From UBA4459 sp036351335 (GTDB taxonomy: Bacteria; Bacteroidota; Bacteroidia; Bacteroidales; F082), in contig JAZBOW010000057.1 in the NCBI GenBank assembly GCA_036351335.1, positions 1 to 16,470 on the forward strand: DNA of 16,470 bases, given 5' to 3'. The translations under genes were made by a program, and so were the position numbers. Below the pieces are notes generated by a model, which made no database searches, was not told the DNA's origin, and saw nothing but the letters and a program-made list of their open reading frames with translations. Positions 6,203 to 12,782 of this stretch are shown piece after piece; the stretch's first letter is position 1, and each line of letters begins with the position of its first letter.

Positions 6203-7171
6203 ATGGAAAAACACGAACTTCGTATTGTTTTTATGGGCACACCCGATTTTGCCGTCGCATCTTTAAGCGCATTGGTTGAAAACGGTTACCCGGTTGTGGC
6301 TGTCATTACGGCTCCAGATAAGGAAGCCGGAAGGGGCAAGCAGATCAGGTTTTCAGCCGTTAAGGAATTTGCGCTGGAACATAAATTGCCGGTTCTCCAG
6401 CCCGAAAAGCTCAAAAATGAACATTTCCTGCAGCAATTGAAAGACCTAAAGGCCAATCTGCAGGTGGTAGTGGCGTTCAGGATGCTGCCGGAAGTGGTTT
6501 GGGACATGCCCGAATTGGGCACTTTTAACCTGCATGCTTCACTGTTACCCCAATACCGGGGGGCGGCACCTATTAATTATGCCATCATCCGCGGAGAAAG
6601 AGTTACAGGCCTGACCACGTTTTTTTTAGATAAGGAAATAGATACCGGCAGGATCATCGACCAGGTAGAAATAGATATTCATGAAGAAGACAACTTTGAA
6701 ACACTGCACGATCGAATGATGGAAGCCGGAGCCATGCTGGTAGTTGAAACTATTGAAAGAATACGAAAAGGAAAGGTGGAAGCCGTCGATCAGTCGAAAT
6801 TGATCCAGCCGAGAGAGGTGTTACATACGGCACCTAAAATATTCAAGGAATTTTGCCATATTAACTGGGCAATGTCTTCTAAAGAAATATATGATTTTAT
6901 AAGGGGTTTAAGTCCGCATCCGGTTGCTTATTCATTTATGGAAACTTCCGGTGAAAAAAAGTTGCTCACGAAAATTTATAAAGCGGATTTTGAAGAAACA
7001 ACGCATCATTTGAAGCCGGGGAAAATACTGTCTGATCAAAAAACCTACATAAAAGTAGCAACCAAAGATGGATATATTCAAATCCTGGAGCTTCAGATCC
7101 CAGGAAAAAAACGCTTGTCAACCGATGCATTTTTACGAGGATTTCAAGAGAATTTGGTCCTGTTTTCGTGA
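6203..7171 (+). CDS. fmt: Methionyl-tRNA formyltransferase
   Basis: Transfers a formyl group from 10-formyltetrahydrofolate to the amino group of Met-tRNAfMet, making the initiator tRNA used in bacterial translation. The 322-residue length is typical (about 310-320). The N-terminal Rossmann-like formyltransferase domain starts with IVFMGTPDFAV (8-18). The catalytic triad is intact: N109 and H111 in NLHASLLPQYRGAAPI (109-124) and D147 in KEIDTGR (144-150). The loop AGRGKQ (42-47) is also present. The C-terminal beta-barrel tRNA-binding domain covers about 205-320, including INWAMSS and FIRGLSPHPVAY (232-243). The ATG at 6203 sits just behind the upstream gene's terminator, so there is no room for a promoter between the two. 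A tandem pair of hairpins follows the gene. Confidence 0.97.
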   Translation: MEKHELRIVFMGTPDFAVASLSALVENGYPVVAVITAPDKEAGRGKQIRFSAVKEFALEHKLPVLQPEKLKNEHFLQQLKDLKANLQVVVAFRMLPEVVWDMPELGTFNLHASLLPQYRGAAPINYAIIRGERVTGLTTFFLDKEIDTGRIIDQVEIDIHEEDNFETLHDRMMEAGAMLVVETIERIRKGKVEAVDQSKLIQPREVLHTAPKIFKEFCHINWAMSSKEIYDFIRGLSPHPVAYSFMETSGEKKLLTKIYKADFEETTHHLKPGKILSDQKTYIKVATKDGYIQILELQIPGKKRLSTDAFLRGFQENLVLFS

Positions 7172-7201
7172 AAAACGGACTTTAAAACCACCAATAAAAT
7201 T

Positions 7202-7230
7202 CCCCAAAACCTTTAATAATTGGGGTTTTT
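7202..7230 (+). terminator. Rho-independent terminator of fmt
   Basis: Stem CCCCAA (7202-7207) with TTGGGG (7220-7225), a 12-base loop and a T5 run at 7226-7230, 31 bp after the fmt stop codon. Confidence 0.75.
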
Positions 7231-7232
7231 AG

Positions 7233-7271
7233 CCCATTTTAGGCCTGGTTTATTAACAAAATGGGGGTTTT
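7233..7271 (+). terminator. Second, terminator-like hairpin downstream of fmt
   Basis: An 8-bp perfect stem CCCATTTT (7233-7240) with AAAATGGG (7258-7265), a 17-base loop, then GG and a T4 run to 7271. It lies before the HU promoter, so it probably backs up the first terminator rather than acting as an HU leader. Confidence 0.5.
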
Positions 7272-7279
7272 ATTAACAA
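7249..7279 (+). repeat. Direct repeat TTTATTAACAA, 20-bp offset
   Basis: The same 11 bases occur at 7249-7259 and 7269-7279, just upstream of the HU promoter. The spacing of about two helical turns would suit a dimeric DNA-binding protein, but the A/T-rich content makes chance possible. Confidence 0.4.
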
Positions 7280-7305
7280 TATCGTGCTATTTCCTGCGCT
7301 ATTCC

Positions 7306-7335
7306 TTGCTTTTAACACTTTTACAACTATATTTG
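7306..7335 (+). promoter_or_regulatory. Predicted promoter of the HU gene
   Basis: TTG (7306-7308), exactly 19 nt, then TATATTTG (7328-7335): a full match to the Bacteroidota vegetative consensus. It gives a very A/T-rich leader of about 35 nt before the ATG at 7376, as is common for highly expressed genes of this phylum. Confidence 0.7.
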
Positions 7336-7375
7336 CTATTGATAAACCTTATTTTTAATTAAAATTATTTATACA

Positions 7376-7648
7376 ATGAACAAAGCTGAATTAATCGACG
7401 CAATGGCATCAAATGCTGGACTCAGCAAAGCAGACGCCAAAAAAGCATTAGACGCATTTGTTGGAGCAACAAGTGGCGCTCTTAAAAAAGGAGACCGTGT
7501 AGCATTAGTTGGATTCGGATCATTTTCCGTATCAAAAAGAGCTGCCCGCAAAGGCCGTAACCCACAAACCGGTAAAGAAATCAACATAGCAGCTAAAAAA
7601 GTTGTTAAATTTAAACCAGGTGCTGAACTATCCAAAAAAGTTGGTTAG
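7376..7648 (+). CDS. hup: HU-family nucleoid DNA-binding protein
   Basis: A dimeric histone-like protein that bends DNA and compacts the nucleoid. The 90 residues match the standard HU length exactly. The N-terminal helices (1-40) begin MNKAELIDAMA; the GFGSF turn is at 46-50; the beta-arm carries RNPQTGKEI (61-69) with the intercalating proline P63; the C-terminal helix ends at SKKVG. The start is fixed by the canonical MNKAELI opening. It is a single-gene transcript: a strong consensus promoter 40 bp upstream, a terminator 24 bp downstream. IHF-type proteins share the fold, but a lone homodimer-type HU sequence fits better. A second candidate DNA-compacting protein, the lysine-rich bTHX protein, is encoded 3 kb upstream. 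Confidence 0.97.
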   Translation: MNKAELIDAMASNAGLSKADAKKALDAFVGATSGALKKGDRVALVGFGSFSVSKRAARKGRNPQTGKEINIAAKKVVKFKPGAELSKKVG

Positions 7649-7671
7649 TCATCTGTAAAGATTTTAAAAAG

Positions 7672-7699
7672 AACGTCCTGAATTTCAGGGCGTTTTTTT
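7672..7699. terminator. Bidirectional terminator between HU and the DNA glycosylase gene
   Basis: A 10-bp stem (7672-7681 with 7685-7694, one G-T pair) and a 3-base loop. On the plus strand a T7 run (7693-7699) follows. On the minus strand TTCTTTTT follows. The glycosylase stop codon (7700-7698) overlaps the T-run side of the hairpin. Confidence 0.85.
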
Positions 7700-8291
7700 A
7701 TGCGATATATTTTGTGTAATCCAATATAAAACGGTAGGGTAGCAGGGCATCTTCTCCGGCATATTCAACGCCAACGCGTTTACCTGCAATGATGTCGGAA
7801 GCTTTACAATGAATGCCCCTGTCTTCAATCCAAACCTGTTTTCCATTCAATAAAACACCATTTTGTTGCAATGTAATTCCAAGGGCTTTAGTTAATTTCC
7901 CCGGACCATTTGCTAGTAAGTACCCGGTTTTATCTTTCCCTGTTCTGATCAACATTTCCTCTAAACCAACCAATGGATAGATTCCTCTTATCAGCACCGC
8001 ATGTGGTGTATCTATCGGACCGGTGACAATATTGAATAAATAGTGAATGCCATAACACAGGTACACATAGCTTCGGCCTCCTGTGGCATACATGACTTCA
8101 GTTCTTTTAGATCGCAATCCGCCATAAGCGTGAGATGCCCTGTCTGTAACACCTTCATAAGCTTCCGTTTCGGTGATCATTCCGCCGGTAACAAGACCAT
8201 CGATGTTGGTGAGAAGGAACTTTCCCAGTAGTGATCTGGCCAGTACAGTTACTTCATGATTGTGATAATACGATAATGGGAGTTTCGACAT
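7698..8291 (-). CDS. mpg: 3-methyladenine / alkyl-purine DNA glycosylase (AAG/MPG family)
   Basis: Base-excision repair enzyme that removes 3-methyladenine, hypoxanthine and related damaged purines from DNA. Residues align with human AAG at matching spacing: E43 in ETEAY (catalytic Glu), Y45 (intercalating Tyr), H54 in RASHAYGG, and Y77 in YVYLCYG (75-81), followed by HYLFNIVTG (83-91). The ANGPGKLTKALGI block (127-139) is also typical. The reading frame is open up to 8381, but that would overlap the end of the upstream gene by 80 bp with unrelated sequence. The ATG at 8291 (MSKLPLSYYHN) gives 197 residues, the usual size for a bacterial member, and a tidy 10-bp gap after the preceding stop. 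It is the last gene of a probable recQ / outer-membrane protein / glycosylase transcript. Confidence 0.92.
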   Translation of the reverse strand: MSKLPLSYYHNHEVTVLARSLLGKFLLTNIDGLVTGGMITETEAYEGVTDRASHAYGGLRSKRTEVMYATGGRSYVYLCYGIHYLFNIVTGPIDTPHAVLIRGIYPLVGLEEMLIRTGKDKTGYLLANGPGKLTKALGITLQQNGVLLNGKQVWIEDRGIHCKASDIIAGKRVGVEYAGEDALLPYRFILDYTKYIA

Positions 8292-8301
8292 ATTGTACGG
8301 A

Positions 8302-9024
8302 CTAAAAATAATAGCCCAGGCCGAATGTAACTGATAAGTAACTGACATCCTGTTTGATGCTTTCATTGTAGGGTTCGTCATTCCAGTCCCAGCCTGCTAC
8401 ATTGTTAATCTTTAACTTCGATTCAAAGTAGTCGACGAAAAGAAGTATATAATAATTGGCCAGTTTATATTTAAATCCGGTACCCAGGCAGTATGCGAAG
8501 GCATAACCTCTTCCGTTCAGTCTGTAATATTCCCGTAGCTTATCACCATTATCAATTGATCCATTTAAAACAAGTTCAGGTGAACTAACACTAAAAAGTC
8601 CTACCAATGCTTTTACGTCCCACGATAATGATTCTGAGAAGGGAAGCCGTAAATAGGGCCCGACCAGAAAACCGGCACTGCTCCAGTTTTTTGCGCTTTC
8701 CGAACTGAATGTAGTGTCAGGGTCTTCAGGATTACTGCTGTATGCTGATGTGAGCGCATCTTCATAACGAAAGTTGTCAAACTTATTGCTGCTGTAACTT
8801 AATTTTCCTTGCAAGCCAATGTTATGTGTGAGTCTGTATGCATACGTAAATTCAAAGGACACACCTGTTTTTGCCCAGCCTGAGGTGGAATCTTTCAGGT
8901 TCATTTTGGCAAAGTCGTTCAATGGAAATGAAGGACCCACTGCCAAACTGATATATTGGCGGTCAGATTGTCCATGTATCATTTGGGTAGCAAGCAATAG
9001 TATAAAAAGAAGTCGTAGTTTCAT
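8302..9024 (-). CDS. Outer-membrane beta-barrel protein of unknown function
   Basis: A 240-residue secreted protein. The N-terminus is a signal peptide (MKLRLLFILLLATQMIHG, cleavage probably near residue 18, before QSDRQY). The rest alternates short hydrophobic and polar residues in strands such as YISLAVGPSFPL, VSFEFTYAYRL, IGLQGKLSYSS, SAGFLVGPYLRLPF and YAFAYCLGTGFKYKL. It ends YLSVTFGLGYYF, a C-terminal aromatic strand typical of outer-membrane barrels recognised by BAM. This suggests a barrel of about eight to ten strands of the general outer-membrane beta-barrel type common in Bacteroidota. No specific function can be given. It lies 33 bp after recQ and 10 bp before the DNA glycosylase on the same strand, an unusual place for an envelope protein. 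Confidence 0.78.
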   Translation of the reverse strand: MKLRLLFILLLATQMIHGQSDRQYISLAVGPSFPLNDFAKMNLKDSTSGWAKTGVSFEFTYAYRLTHNIGLQGKLSYSSNKFDNFRYEDALTSAYSSNPEDPDTTFSSESAKNWSSAGFLVGPYLRLPFSESLSWDVKALVGLFSVSSPELVLNGSIDNGDKLREYYRLNGRGYAFAYCLGTGFKYKLANYYILLFVDYFESKLKINNVAGWDWNDEPYNESIKQDVSYLSVTFGLGYYF

Positions 9025-9041
9025 ATCCGTACATTTTTAAA

Positions 9042-9049
9042 CAAACATA
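9042..9049 (-). promoter_or_regulatory. Possible -7 element for the outer-membrane protein gene
   Basis: The minus strand reads TATGTTTG, an exact TAnnTTTG, in the 33-bp gap after recQ and 17 bp before the ATG. The nearest TTG is only 13 nt upstream, so the -33 element is unsatisfactory. If real, the two downstream genes can be expressed apart from recQ. Confidence 0.3.
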
Positions 9050-9057
9050 GACATAAA

Positions 9058-10986
9058 TTATTCAAACTTCATATTTAGCTGGTCGTACCAAATCAATCTC
9101 TCATCCTTTTGCCTGATCACATGTTGGTTTTCGAGCAACCATCTCAAAACGGAAATCACTTTCTCTTCATTTGCATTGATGTTTGAAACCAATTCGTAAA
9201 TATGTTGTGGTGTATCTGTCAGGCTAGATTTTACAAGTTCTTTTATATTGTTAAATTCCAAATCATTCAGTTCTACTTTGTTTTTTTCAAGACACACATC
9301 GCAAATGCCGCACCTTTTGGATTTGGTTTCACCGAAATAAGCTAAAAGCTGGATGCTCCTGCATTGCATGGAGTTTGTAATAAAATCGAACAGGCTCTGG
9401 AGCCTTTTTTCGGCAGCTATTTTTAGGTCGTGGTAATTTTCTTTTGAAAACTGGATGTATTTTGTGCTCAGTCGCTCGGTACTGTATACGATTTGTGGTT
9501 TAGTTCTGATGGGAATGTACTTTAAAATACTGGTTTTATTCAACGCGACAAGTTTATCAACCACCACTTTCTTGTCTAGTTCCGCCCGTTTGGCAAGCAG
9601 TGTTTCATTGATGTCGATATAGTCGTTAAAAATGCCGGTATACGACCTTAAAATCTCTTTTATCAGCCTGTCTGAACCCGGATTCTCTACCAGGTAACGG
9701 TATATTTCTTCTTTTTTTACCGGTATGAAAAGTTTTGAGAATTGCCCTGCCGATTCTACGTAGAATAAAAATCCTTCACGTTCAAGAAACTTAATAGCGC
9801 TGTATGTTTCAATAATATTGAATCCGTATTGTCCAGCGAAATCGGCAATGCTGAAGTCGAAGCCAATGTCAGCTCCGCTGCCTTCAGGTAATTGGAAATA
9901 ATTGCCCAGGGCATTGTACACATTTTTGATCAGGTTTAAGGAGGGAAATGCGTTGAGCAGTTTCTTTTTCGCGTTTGTGATGTCGTTTGCATTAAATAAA
10001 AGGATGCCTGCTGCCGGTTTCTGATCTCGCCCGGCCCTTCCTGCTTCCTGGAAATAGGATTCAATGCAATCCGGCAGATCATAATGGATAACCAGCCGCA
10101 CATCTGCTTTGTCGATACCCATGCCAAAGGCGTTGGTGGAAACGATGACCCTAGTTTGTCCACTCGACCAGCTTTTCTGACGTTCATCCCTCAATTTGGC
10201 TTCAAGTCCTGCATGATAATAACTGGCATTCACTTGGTTTTTGGATAAAATATCTGCCAATTCACGGGTTTTCCGGCGGTTTCTCACATATACGATGGCC
10301 GATCCTTTTTCTTTCATCAAAAGCCTGATGAGCTTGCCAGTTTTGTCGGTTTCTTTCAACACAGTGTACGCCACATTTTTTCTCTCAAACCCTGACTTGA
10401 TGAGGTTGGATTTGGGAAAGTTTAATTTCGACATGATGTCTTCAACCACGGATGGGGTTGCGGTGGCCGTTAATGCCAGCACGGGTGCTGAAACGGCATA
10501 TTGCCTGATATTTGAGATGCGCAGGTAGGGTGGTCTGAAATCATAACCCCATTGTGAAATGCAGTGGGCCTCATCAACTACGATCATACTCACATTCAGC
10601 CTGGCAATCACATCAATAAAACTGCTGTTTTCAAGCCGTTCGGGCGAAACATACAGGAACTTGAATTTTCCGGTCAGGCAATTTGAATACACCGATTCAA
10701 TCTCATCTTTATACATGCCTGTATAAATGGCTCCGGCGGGTATGCCTTGTCTTTTTAACCGGCTTACCTGGTCTTTCATCAGGGCGATCAGAGGAGTGAT
10801 GACGATGGAGGTTCCTTCCTGCATCATGCCTGGTACCTGAAAGCAAATAGATTTTCCACCGCCGGTAGGGAGCAGGGCAAGTGTATCATTTCCGGCTATC
10901 ACGGAATCAATAATTTCCTCCTGTTTTGGTCTGAATCCTGGATAACCCCAGTATTGCACCAGTATTTTTTTCGCTTCAGAACTCAA
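9058..10986 (-). CDS. recQ: RecQ-family ATP-dependent DNA helicase
   Basis: A 3'-5' superfamily-2 helicase used in recombination and repair. Motifs in order: GFRPKQ (17-22), Walker A TGGGKS (41-46), ITPLIALMKDQ (63-73), DEAH (138-141), TATATP (173-178), YHAGL (257-261), STNAFGMGID (283-292) and QEAGRAGRD (313-321). A zinc motif follows at C542-x16-C559-x2-C562-x2-C565, the same internal spacing as E. coli RecQ, and then a winged-helix region (about 571-635). There is no HRDC domain. Compared with E. coli (first zinc Cys about 380) there are about 160 extra residues between the helicase core and the zinc site. The start is TTG at 10986: an in-frame TAA lies five codons upstream, no ATG intervenes and a later start would lose motif 0 or I. 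AAGGG lies upstream of it. Confidence 0.95.
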   Translation of the reverse strand: MSSEAKKILVQYWGYPGFRPKQEEIIDSVIAGNDTLALLPTGGGKSICFQVPGMMQEGTSIVITPLIALMKDQVSRLKRQGIPAGAIYTGMYKDEIESVYSNCLTGKFKFLYVSPERLENSSFIDVIARLNVSMIVVDEAHCISQWGYDFRPPYLRISNIRQYAVSAPVLALTATATPSVVEDIMSKLNFPKSNLIKSGFERKNVAYTVLKETDKTGKLIRLLMKEKGSAIVYVRNRRKTRELADILSKNQVNASYYHAGLEAKLRDERQKSWSSGQTRVIVSTNAFGMGIDKADVRLVIHYDLPDCIESYFQEAGRAGRDQKPAAGILLFNANDITNAKKKLLNAFPSLNLIKNVYNALGNYFQLPEGSGADIGFDFSIADFAGQYGFNIIETYSAIKFLEREGFLFYVESAGQFSKLFIPVKKEEIYRYLVENPGSDRLIKEILRSYTGIFNDYIDINETLLAKRAELDKKVVVDKLVALNKTSILKYIPIRTKPQIVYSTERLSTKYIQFSKENYHDLKIAAEKRLQSLFDFITNSMQCRSIQLLAYFGETKSKRCGICDVCLEKNKVELNDLEFNNIKELVKSSLTDTPQHIYELVSNINANEEKVISVLRWLLENQHVIRQKDERLIWYDQLNMKFE

Positions 10987-11201
10987 TGACTTACCCTTTT
11001 AATGTATGATAAATACTTGTTGTAATATAAAACCGAAGATACAAAATAATAATTGCTTTTTCGATACTGGTTAATGTATCCGAAGAATAGCCTGTATTTT
11101 TAAAACATCTCCATATAATCCTTAATTTTGCCTTTTACTTTGAGAAAAAAAAGTGTAAGAACGCATAACTGCCTCTAAAACAAGTTAAAAAATCAACACG
11201 C
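10987..11201. other. Divergent intergenic region between recQ and the HAD gene (215 bp)
   Basis: A/T-rich with no reading frame, tRNA or strong hairpin that I can see. The only signal I can support is a -7-like element for the HAD gene at 11123-11130. No clear recQ promoter element was found on the minus strand. Confidence 0.6.
11123..11130 (+). promoter_or_regulatory. Possible -7 element for the HAD hydrolase gene
   Basis: TAATTTTG is an exact TAnnTTTG match, 71 bp before the ATG at 11202. The position 19 nt upstream has no TTG, so support is partial. Confidence 0.3.
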
Positions 11202-11834
11202 ATGGCGAAGAAAGTGATTATCTGGGATTGGAACGGCACCTTATTGAATGATACCGATATTTGTGTGTCGTGCATGAACCGGGTGCTGAAAAAGCGGGGA
11301 CTTGAATTACTTGATGTGCAGCGATACCGTGAAATATTTACTTTCCCTGTAAAAGATTATTATCTAAAAGCCGGCCTGGATCTCAATAAGGAAGCATTTG
11401 AAATCCCAGCCATGGAATTTATTAAACTGTATCATGAGAGTTTGCATTCGGCAGATTTGTTTCCGTGTGTAAAAGATGTGCTGAAAAGTTTCAAAAACAG
11501 GGGTTATTACCAGGCGGTGTTATCGGCAATGGAGCATGAAAGCCTGGAAGCCTCCCTAAAAGAAAAAGGCGTATTTCCATATTTCGATATCATTACAGGC
11601 ATTAACGATCATTATGCACACAGCAAATTGGAAATTGGCAAAGAACTGATGGGTGTCATCCATTTTAAAAGAAGCGAAATATTGTTGATTGGCGATAGTT
11701 TGCACGATCTGGAAGTGGCAGATGAATTGGGAATTGAATGTGTGCTGGTGGCCAACGGTCATCAATCGTTTGAAAGGCTCATAGAAAGAACACCGAGGGT
11801 GCTGAAGGCTTTGAGTGATGTGGTGGATTATTAG
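11202..11834 (+). CDS. HAD-superfamily hydrolase, phosphoglycolate-phosphatase-like
   Basis: A 210-residue cytosolic haloacid-dehalogenase-type phosphohydrolase. Motif I is D9-W-N11-G-T13-L, with the nucleophile Asp9. Motif II is S108 (AVLSAM), motif III K142 (HSKLEIGKEL) and motif IV GDSLHD169 with D165 (GDSLHDLEVADELG, 164-177). A helical cap domain lies between motif I and II (about 18-85), as in phosphoglycolate phosphatase and beta-phosphoglucomutase relatives. The usual second Asp of motif I (DxD), which acts as general acid/base, is Asn11 here. DWNGT is a recognisable subgroup of the family, so it may be a natural variant with lower or altered activity. The substrate is unknown. It is a single gene; the downstream DNA is a degenerate repeat with no clear terminator. 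Confidence 0.88.
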   Translation: MAKKVIIWDWNGTLLNDTDICVSCMNRVLKKRGLELLDVQRYREIFTFPVKDYYLKAGLDLNKEAFEIPAMEFIKLYHESLHSADLFPCVKDVLKSFKNRGYYQAVLSAMEHESLEASLKEKGVFPYFDIITGINDHYAHSKLEIGKELMGVIHFKRSEILLIGDSLHDLEVADELGIECVLVANGHQSFERLIERTPRVLKALSDVVDY

Positions 11835-11853
11835 AGACGAGAGTTTCGAAAGG

Positions 11854-11999
11854 GCGAATTAGCGAAATTGCGAGTTGGCGAGGCGGTGAAATAGTGATGG
11901 CAAGTGCTTAGGTTTTCCCCTTTGAAGAATGTGTGGTAGCGTTGAAAAAAAAACGAGTAAAGCGTAATAAGGTGGGCGAAAGGGAGAATGTGTGATGTA
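11854..11999. repeat. Degenerate 8-bp tandem repeat (GYGA-N4)
   Basis: In the 169-bp gap between the HAD gene and the MORN gene, six consecutive octamers stay in phase: GCGAATTA, GCGAAATT, GCGAGTTG, GCGAGGCG, GTGAAATA and GTGATGGC (11854-11901). After about 75 bp of less regular sequence the 8-bp pattern returns as GCGAAAGG, GAGAATGT and GTGATGTA (11976-11999). GAATGTGTG also occurs twice (11927-11935 and 11986-11994). It has no reading frame and no hairpin. The origin is unknown. Confidence 0.6.
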
Positions 12000-12003
12000 A
12001 TTG

Positions 12004-12741
12004 TTAATCAATCCGCGGTGGGAAATCAAACTCGATGGTGTCGTTTTCCAATACTTCAAACCTGAAATCATCATCGGAAACAGGATTGCCGCCCTCGTCA
12101 AAATAGGTCCAATCACCGCTTTGTATACCATGATCATAGGCACCACTTACCTGTATTTTTCCATCCGGCCAATACAAAGTAAATTTTCCGTCCAATGAAT
12201 CGTTCACATAAGTTCCTTCTGTCATGGTGCTGCCTTCCGGGAAAAATTTGAACAATGGTCCTTCGCGTTTTCCCTGCCTATATTCAAGTATTTCCGTTGG
12301 TTTCCCGGAATCGGGGTAAAAAGTAATTACCTTTCCGTGTAACTGGCCGTTTTTATAGTTTTCTTCAGAAATAAGCGCTTCATCCACATCGCTGTAATAC
12401 AGCCATTTTCCTTCCTTCTGCTGTTTAAAATAAAGCCCTTCAGCCATGGTTTTCCCATTTTTATGAAAAGATTTCGTTGCAGCCGAATCTCCTGAAGCAC
12501 TATACAGTGTGATGGCTTTCAGACTCCCGTCTTTATAATAATATTTGAATTCACCGATAGGCTTATCATCCTTAAACTGGCCCTCGTAACGCACGCTGCC
12601 GTAGTTGTAATTCTTTAACCATTTCCCCTGTTTCAGGCCTTGTTCATCAGTTATATTTTGGGAAACAGATACATTTACAAATGCACACATCAACAGGCCG
12701 CTGAGAATAATATGGAGAAAAAAAGTAGGCTTCATATGCAT
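12004..12741 (-). CDS. Secreted MORN-repeat protein (YwqK-like)
   Basis: A 245-residue exported protein. It has a signal peptide (about 1-27, ending NVSVSQ with cleavage probably before or after Q28) and then about seven MORN_2-type repeats of about 23 residues with the pattern G-x-W/F-x-x-Y/F-x-x-D/N-G: GKWLKNYNYG (39-48), GEFKYYYKDG (63-72), SFHKNG (91-96), GKWLYYSD (111-118), GKVITFYPDSG (136-146), GPLFKFFPEG (161-170), GKFTLYWPDG (185-194) and GDWTYFDEGG (209-218). Many databases label such proteins 'toxin-antitoxin system YwqK family antitoxin', but a signal peptide and no adjacent toxin argue against that role here. It more likely sits in the periplasm or on the surface; the function is unknown. 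Two ATG codons (12741 and 12735) are possible starts. Divergent from recR with a shared promoter region. Confidence 0.82.
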   Translation of the reverse strand: MHMKPTFFLHIILSGLLMCAFVNVSVSQNITDEQGLKQGKWLKNYNYGSVRYEGQFKDDKPIGEFKYYYKDGSLKAITLYSASGDSAATKSFHKNGKTMAEGLYFKQQKEGKWLYYSDVDEALISEENYKNGQLHGKVITFYPDSGKPTEILEYRQGKREGPLFKFFPEGSTMTEGTYVNDSLDGKFTLYWPDGKIQVSGAYDHGIQSGDWTYFDEGGNPVSDDDFRFEVLENDTIEFDFPPRID

Positions 12742-12760
12742 ACAAATTTACCTATTTTTG
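12731..12760 (+). promoter_or_regulatory. Predicted promoter of recR
   Basis: An exact -7 element TATTTTTG (12753-12760) lies 19 nt after TTC (12731-12733), a one-base variant of the -33 TTG. It predicts a leader of about 17 nt before the TTG start at 12783. It overlaps the opposing promoter at 12743-12771. Confidence 0.5.
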
Positions 12761-12771
12761 TACGAATTCAA
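12743..12771 (-). promoter_or_regulatory. Predicted promoter of the MORN-repeat gene
   Basis: On the minus strand TTG (12771-12769, within TTTTG) is followed by 18 nt and TAAATTTG (12750-12743), an exact -7 element. The element ends one base before the first ATG (12741), so transcription would begin at or after that codon. The ATG at 12735 may then be the real start. Confidence 0.5.
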
Positions 12772-12782
12772 AATACTACACA

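Noticed and set aside
7369..7635. Minus-strand open frame opposite HU
   Set aside because: It lies almost wholly antisense to a well-conserved 90-residue HU gene and has no recognisable domain.
8292..8381. Longer start for the DNA glycosylase at 8381 (30 more residues)
   Set aside because: It would overlap the end of the outer-membrane protein gene by 80 bp, and the extra residues have no family similarity. The ATG at 8291 gives the usual length and a 10-bp gap.
10987..11201. tRNA or small RNA gene in the recQ-HAD gap
   Set aside because: No cloverleaf arms, CCA end or stable hairpin with a T-run could be found by eye.
11835..12003. CRISPR array or MITE
   Set aside because: The repeat unit is only 8 bp with no spacers of constant length, no terminal inverted repeats and no target-site duplication.
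12004..12741. Antitoxin of a toxin-antitoxin pair, as suggested by the usual YwqK family label
   Set aside because: The protein has a signal peptide and is next to recR and a HAD gene. No small toxin-like gene lies beside it.
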